DNA from: Ananas comosus
Lineage: Eukaryota > Streptophyta > Magnoliopsida > Poales > Bromeliaceae
Assembly: GCF_001540865.1 (NCBI RefSeq)
Contig: NC_033642.1
Location: forward strand, 2,382,421 to 2,446,420
DNA length: 64,000 nt
Direction of reading: 5' to 3'
A program made the translations under genes and the position numbers. How positions within the stretch are numbered: the stretch's first letter is position 1; each line of letters begins with the position of its first letter. Below the pieces are notes generated by a model. It searched no databases, was not told where the DNA came from, and saw nothing but the letters and a program-made list of their open reading frames with translations. Below are positions 59,855 to 64,000 of the stretch, piece after piece.

Positions 59855-62451
59855 TCATGGAATATAATACATGGGATTCGGGAGTTTAAAGGAGCGATTG
59901 CTCAGCGACGAACCCAATAAGTCACTCCACTGATCCCCGGAATTCCCGAGAATTCTATAACCATCTACTTCCATCTCACGCCTTTTCTCTGATTTGAACA
60001 TAGTCGCAGGTTTCCCCCGATCATCCGGACCCCTGTAGATATTACCGAGCTTTTACTGTTAGCTACAAGAGCCAAATGTGCTGCAGCTTATAAGGCATTA
60101 AGAAAAATTATAATAACAACCGAGGTATTACATAAAGGGAGATCACTCAATCAGAAAACTCTCAAGAACAAAGACCCTCAAACAAATTCAGCAAACACCT
60201 TCGTGTCCAAATACTTGGACACTGAGCGTACCAGTTGTTGGCTTTTTATTTGCTTACAAATTTGAATGAATAGTCGCCAAATTAGAAGTTTATTGAAAAC
60301 AAATTACAAACAAGATATGCCAAATTTATACTAGACTTTTTAAGGAAATTATTTGAATTTTTGCATTGTGGAGATTGTTCAAAGGACAAGAAAAAGTGCC
60401 AAAGCAGGGCGAATGTTCAACATTCCTTTTCTTTCTTTTTTCTTTTCAGTGTTTTTTTCATTCTTTTAAATAAGTACAATGTATTGCATTCTTTTAGATG
60501 TAGTATATTGGCAATTAATACATATTTGAAAAATCAACATTTTGGTCACAATTGAACTGAAAGAGAAAAATCTCTAATTAGAAAAATAATTAGAATTTGT
60601 CTATCATCACATCAATCATTTCATAAATAGCTACAAGAAAATGGAAAAATTAAGTTATACTTTTGATTTGGGGATGAATTTTAAAGGCCAGAAAAGGGAA
60701 AAAAGATCCTCAGAAAATCAACAAGGACAACATAAAGGAATCATGCGAAGATCAATAATTCAACTCGAAAAGATTTGTACAGAACTAAATAATGCCTATT
60801 TCAGGTATTAAGATATTATTGAATAGACTTTGCAGGTCATCAATGTAAGGTGTAAACTATTGCAGATATATGAAAATAAGTAACAACAATGAATGGATGA
60901 AGCACTCTCAAAATAAATGCCAACTAATTCTCATGTTTTTCCGGCACAATTTCTTTCTTCCTATCACACACAGTGATACATATTAGCATGTCTCTTTCTC
61001 TTCACATGTTTCCTTGTAAGAATTTTGCCTCTTCCCATAAGCCATCAGTACAGGAAGCCACATATATATCTAGGTGCTTTCTAACTCAAGAATAAGTTCT
61101 TGCAGTTAATACTACATTTTTCAGTCCACTTGACACATCACTCTACTCTTTATGTTACCACATGTTATTATATAAACTTAAGCAGCCTGAGAAAGTAACA
61201 GTTTATACACATACTGCTTCATAAACTTAAGGAACCTACAAAACTAGCACACCGTAGTTTACATTATCATGCAAGCACAAACAGACAGAATCGACACCTC
61301 TAGACAGATCCAAAACTAAAATAATCATACAAACTGTAAAAATGGAATATAGGATGTGTACCTCTCCTTTATTTATTAAATTTTATCTAATTATGATTTA
61401 GAACTAATTATTTTATTATGCATTAATTGAGCGGAGATTTTATGCGTATAATTAGTTTAAAATGATGTGAAATTTGAGCATCAATATTTGGTTATGGATG
61501 GGCCATATGTTTGAAGTTCCAAATAAAACGGATTGGCGGGTGAGTAATTGACACAATTTTAAATCAAAACAGCCTAAGTCCTAAGAATTCATCATAAATT
61601 GCAACAGAGAGACATGTTTGGATCATAAATTGCAGCAGAGAGACATATAACCAAACAGCAGAATCATAGAAGTTTACTTATATGAGGTTTTAATGCTTGG
61701 TATGCATATTATCTGTCCGGAACTGTTCAGTTATAACTTGATAACATCAGAATCCTAGAAGTTTACTTAAACTTATAGAACGCTTACTTCAAAGATATTC
61801 TAGATGTTATACAATTTGTTTTTAATATCATAAGTGCAAGCTTTCTTGACAGGACCATAATTTATCACTAAGATCAAAGAAACTTCCTGCCTTTTCACAC
61901 TTCTCAATGCTTACAGCAATCGGAGAGAACTTACTAGTTGTGGACATTCCTAGAGAATATTTAATATTATTTTGTTCACAGGAGTGAAACAATCATCATT
62001 TACTGCTTAATATTTGATGAATTAGAGGAACAGACAATGAACACGAGGAAGCAAACTTCGCAGAAATAGGTGTAACAACAAAATGATGAATAGATACAAC
62101 TGTACAGACAGCTTCAAAAAGTTGTAGTATAAGGTATTAACTTACCTTCATAAAAGATTGAAGAACATTGAACAAAATTTCATCAGCAAATAGTTCTACA
62201 CTACACAGATTTATCTTCATAAGGGGCATTGCAAGAAGTACCTTAATATAAGCCTGTCCCAATCTTGAAACCCGACTTTCTTCAGGTTCTCCACCGTAAA
62301 AGTCCTATGGCCTTCACTTCGCCCTGTTAGCAAGAAAACCTTAAAACCCAGTGCTCTGACTTCTTCATACAGCTTCAGGCTGGACTGAATAGCTGGAGCT
62401 ATTGACTTCTCTACCCATTTGTCAAACTCATGCGCATCAAAAAGCTCATGT
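59855..62451 (-). CDS. HAD-superfamily class B acid phosphatase (VSP-like), last two exons
   Basis: Exon 62451-62242 (70 codons) and terminal exon 60032-59855 (to TGA) join in phase: the R codon of LILR is split AG|G, with donor GTACTT and acceptor CTACAG. The family hydrolyses phosphate monoesters, or serves as vegetative storage protein. Visible: FDKWVEKSIAPAIQSSLKLY, HAD motif II in FLLTGRS, the motif III lysine region (MFKSEKRRE), motif IV GNSGDQWSDLLG and the terminal FKLPNPMYYIP, all typical. About 128 residues are seen of some 250-270 expected. The exon with motif I (DxDxT) and the signal peptide is not in 62452-64000, so it lies beyond the window or has been lost. Intron 60033-62241 is 2.2 kb with no other exon seen. 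Confidence 0.92.
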
Positions 62452-62543
62452 CTGCAATTTCTCAGAAACAAAATGAATCATCATAACCCAAAAGACAATT
62501 TTAAGAAAAAATTAGAAAGGATAAAAAGATTAGTGGTGTTGCA

Positions 62544-62588
<45 letters not shown>

Positions 62589-63760
62589 GCTCCTATGATG
62601 TTTAACAATATCGATTTCCTAATTAATTAACCTAGTACACTTTAGCCTCTTTGCACCCAGATTGGATTGGACAATATGAGACGAGAAAGCAACGTTGGAA
62701 AGGGACTGTTTACAAACTTCAAGGTATCAAGAATCATGACAGGTAGTTGGTGGGGTCTGGTTGAATATACCAGATATTTCCAATCAAATCCTGATCGATT
62801 ACACCCTTTCAAGTGGGATTTAATACTGCCGTCCTCCAATATCGCCTTCTCATGTTATCTTGTCCATCCAACCCTCGTTGTCAAACTGACCCTCTTGGAA
62901 ATAAATGTGCCATGAAGAACATATGAATAGAAACAACATTAGAGGGGCGTGATCACAATATGATTTTGAAGTCATTATGAAGTGAATAAGTGGAACCACT
63001 GGGGAAATTTGCCATGCATATCAAAACTATTTCAAATTAGATCCACTCTTCTGTAAAATTAGAAGCTTGCAGTAATATTCTCTTCCCTGGACAGTACACA
63101 GGAAAGGGATTGAAACAAGTGCCGCGGCCGATTGGCCATATCCTCAAGCCAAAAATGCTACATACTTATATCCCTAACCATTGTCCACATCACTATTAAA
63201 CGGAAGCAAAATACCATCAGTGGAAAATAAAGCTACAGCAAGTATCCAACAAATTTGCGAAAGCTTCTTTCCAGCAATCACACACCTGTAAAATCAGCTG
63301 ATGTGGCAAAATTGCAACCATCAAAACTGAGATATATCTAGATACCTATTCTTCATGAATGTTCTCATATTAATGTAGTGATTATGTTAATTTAGATTTT
63401 TTTTTTTTTTTGATTTTTTTCTCAACACAAGTTCTATATGATTGGATGAATTGGTGGTTAAATTTCTCTATTCTTATCATTATTGGTTAGCTTGCAATGT
63501 GCATCAGCTAAATATAGTAAGATATCTTCTATAAATAATAAATAAAGAAACGGTAAGAAAAGTTACTTCTAAGTTTTTGTGTTTCATAAGCAGTGAAATT
63601 TCGGGGGTACAGATTGCGAGAAATCCACCATTATAAACATAAGAACTTTGTCATGCCCACACACAGTTCCGCACATATAAAATCATAGCATTCGTGCAAT
63701 TCATGTGAGAACCCAGATAGTCCTATATATAAAATATAATAAAGTTAAAACTCTTAATCC
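62452..63760 (-). other. Upstream intron or flank of the acid phosphatase
   Basis: Contains a CT microsatellite at 62548-62586. Open frames at 62642-62839 and 62667-62915 on opposite strands overlap and show no recognisable protein. No motif I exon found. Confidence 0.55.
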
Positions 63761-64000
63761 GGTCATAGCATTTTGGACAGTGGTTAGACCCAAAAAATTA
63801 AAGGAGTTAAGCGTGTTAGATCTAGAGTGGTCTTAGAATAGGTGACCCCTGAAAAGTGGGGCGTCACCCGGCTATGATATTTTAGACGATGACTAGACCC
63901 AAAAGATTAAGAAAATTAAGCAGGACTACAATAGTCTAGGATGGGTGACCCATTTTTTAATAGGGCTAAATCTCTTAACCCAACTATAGTAGTTTAGATA
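63761..64000 (+). pseudogene. Tandem 5S rRNA-like degenerate units
   Basis: Units start at about 63761, 63870 and 63983 (cut by the window edge), with a period of 109-113 bp. Each starts with a ggtcata/ggctatg phrase. Units 1 and 2 then carry the 5S core: gttaagcgtg at about 63816 (unit 1), and the C-box-like aggatgggtgacc at about 63938 (unit 2), aataggtgacc in unit 1. Base changes and lost stems mean these are not functional rRNA genes. They could also be a 5S-derived short interspersed repeat. Confidence 0.6.

Noticed and set aside
62642..62915. Gene in overlapping opposite-strand frames
   Set aside because: Neither translation resembles a known family; both are short and lie in a probable intron.
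63761..64000. Functional 5S rRNA gene or Cassandra element
   Set aside because: Too many changes from 5S rRNA for function, and no TGT...ACA LTR ends seen around it within the window.
1..64000. CRISPR arrays, bacterial operons or riboswitches
   Set aside because: The DNA is plant nuclear; regular short repeats here are microsatellites or LTR minisatellites with no CRISPR spacer pattern.

Overview
The window is nuclear DNA of a flowering plant. I infer a monocot from the look of the proteins, but no species can be fixed. The reasons are intron-rich genes with standard GT-AG junctions, a plant Polycomb EMF2/Su(z)12-type gene, an arginine-rich tandem CCCH zinc-finger gene, a class B acid phosphatase, and abundant plant transposons (Ty3/Gypsy LTRs, TRIMs, Helitrons, Mutator-like and Harbinger-like MITEs). 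Only three genes can be supported. The rest is introns and repeats. Single N characters at 18340, 26618 and 28978 mark assembly joins.

Region 1 (1-27.7 kb, + strand) is the 3' part of an EMF2-like gene. Nineteen exons join in one open frame of 614 codons plus stop, from 86 to 27324; the promoter and 5' exons lie upstream of the window. Six introns are large and hold transposons: a small Helitron (2180-2934), two Harbinger-like elements (4898-5654, 5952-6416), a probable 4.1 kb Helitron (10408-14492), a truncated LTR and an assembly artefact (16.5-18.6 kb), and, in the last intron, a Mutator-like element followed by a chain of foldback MITEs set between TA microsatellites (23.2-27.1 kb).

Region 2 (27.7-41 kb) has one intact single-exon gene, the tandem CCCH zinc-finger protein (33937-33089, - strand). 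A complete 459 bp TRIM (34430-34888) sits about 0.5 kb upstream of its start codon. Around it are two Mutator-type MITEs of one family with perfect 9 bp target duplications (27879-28243, 37259-37615), a Harbinger-like element (35986-36916), tandem repeats, and an orphan promoter-like stretch near 40 kb.

Region 3 (41-59.6 kb) is a retrotransposon block. A non-autonomous LTR element (45103-59568, - orientation) holds in its 3' LTR a decayed Ty3/Gypsy element (45580-57405). That element's 5' LTR holds a solo LTR (47883-53405), which holds another solo LTR (48118-50396). A TRIM-like element sits in the other LTR of the host. Four insertions keep exact 5 bp target duplications, so the order of events can be read.

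Region 4 (59.6-64 kb) has the last two coding exons of an acid phosphatase on the - strand; its 5' part lies beyond the window. At the right edge there is a short tandem array of degenerate 5S rRNA-like units.
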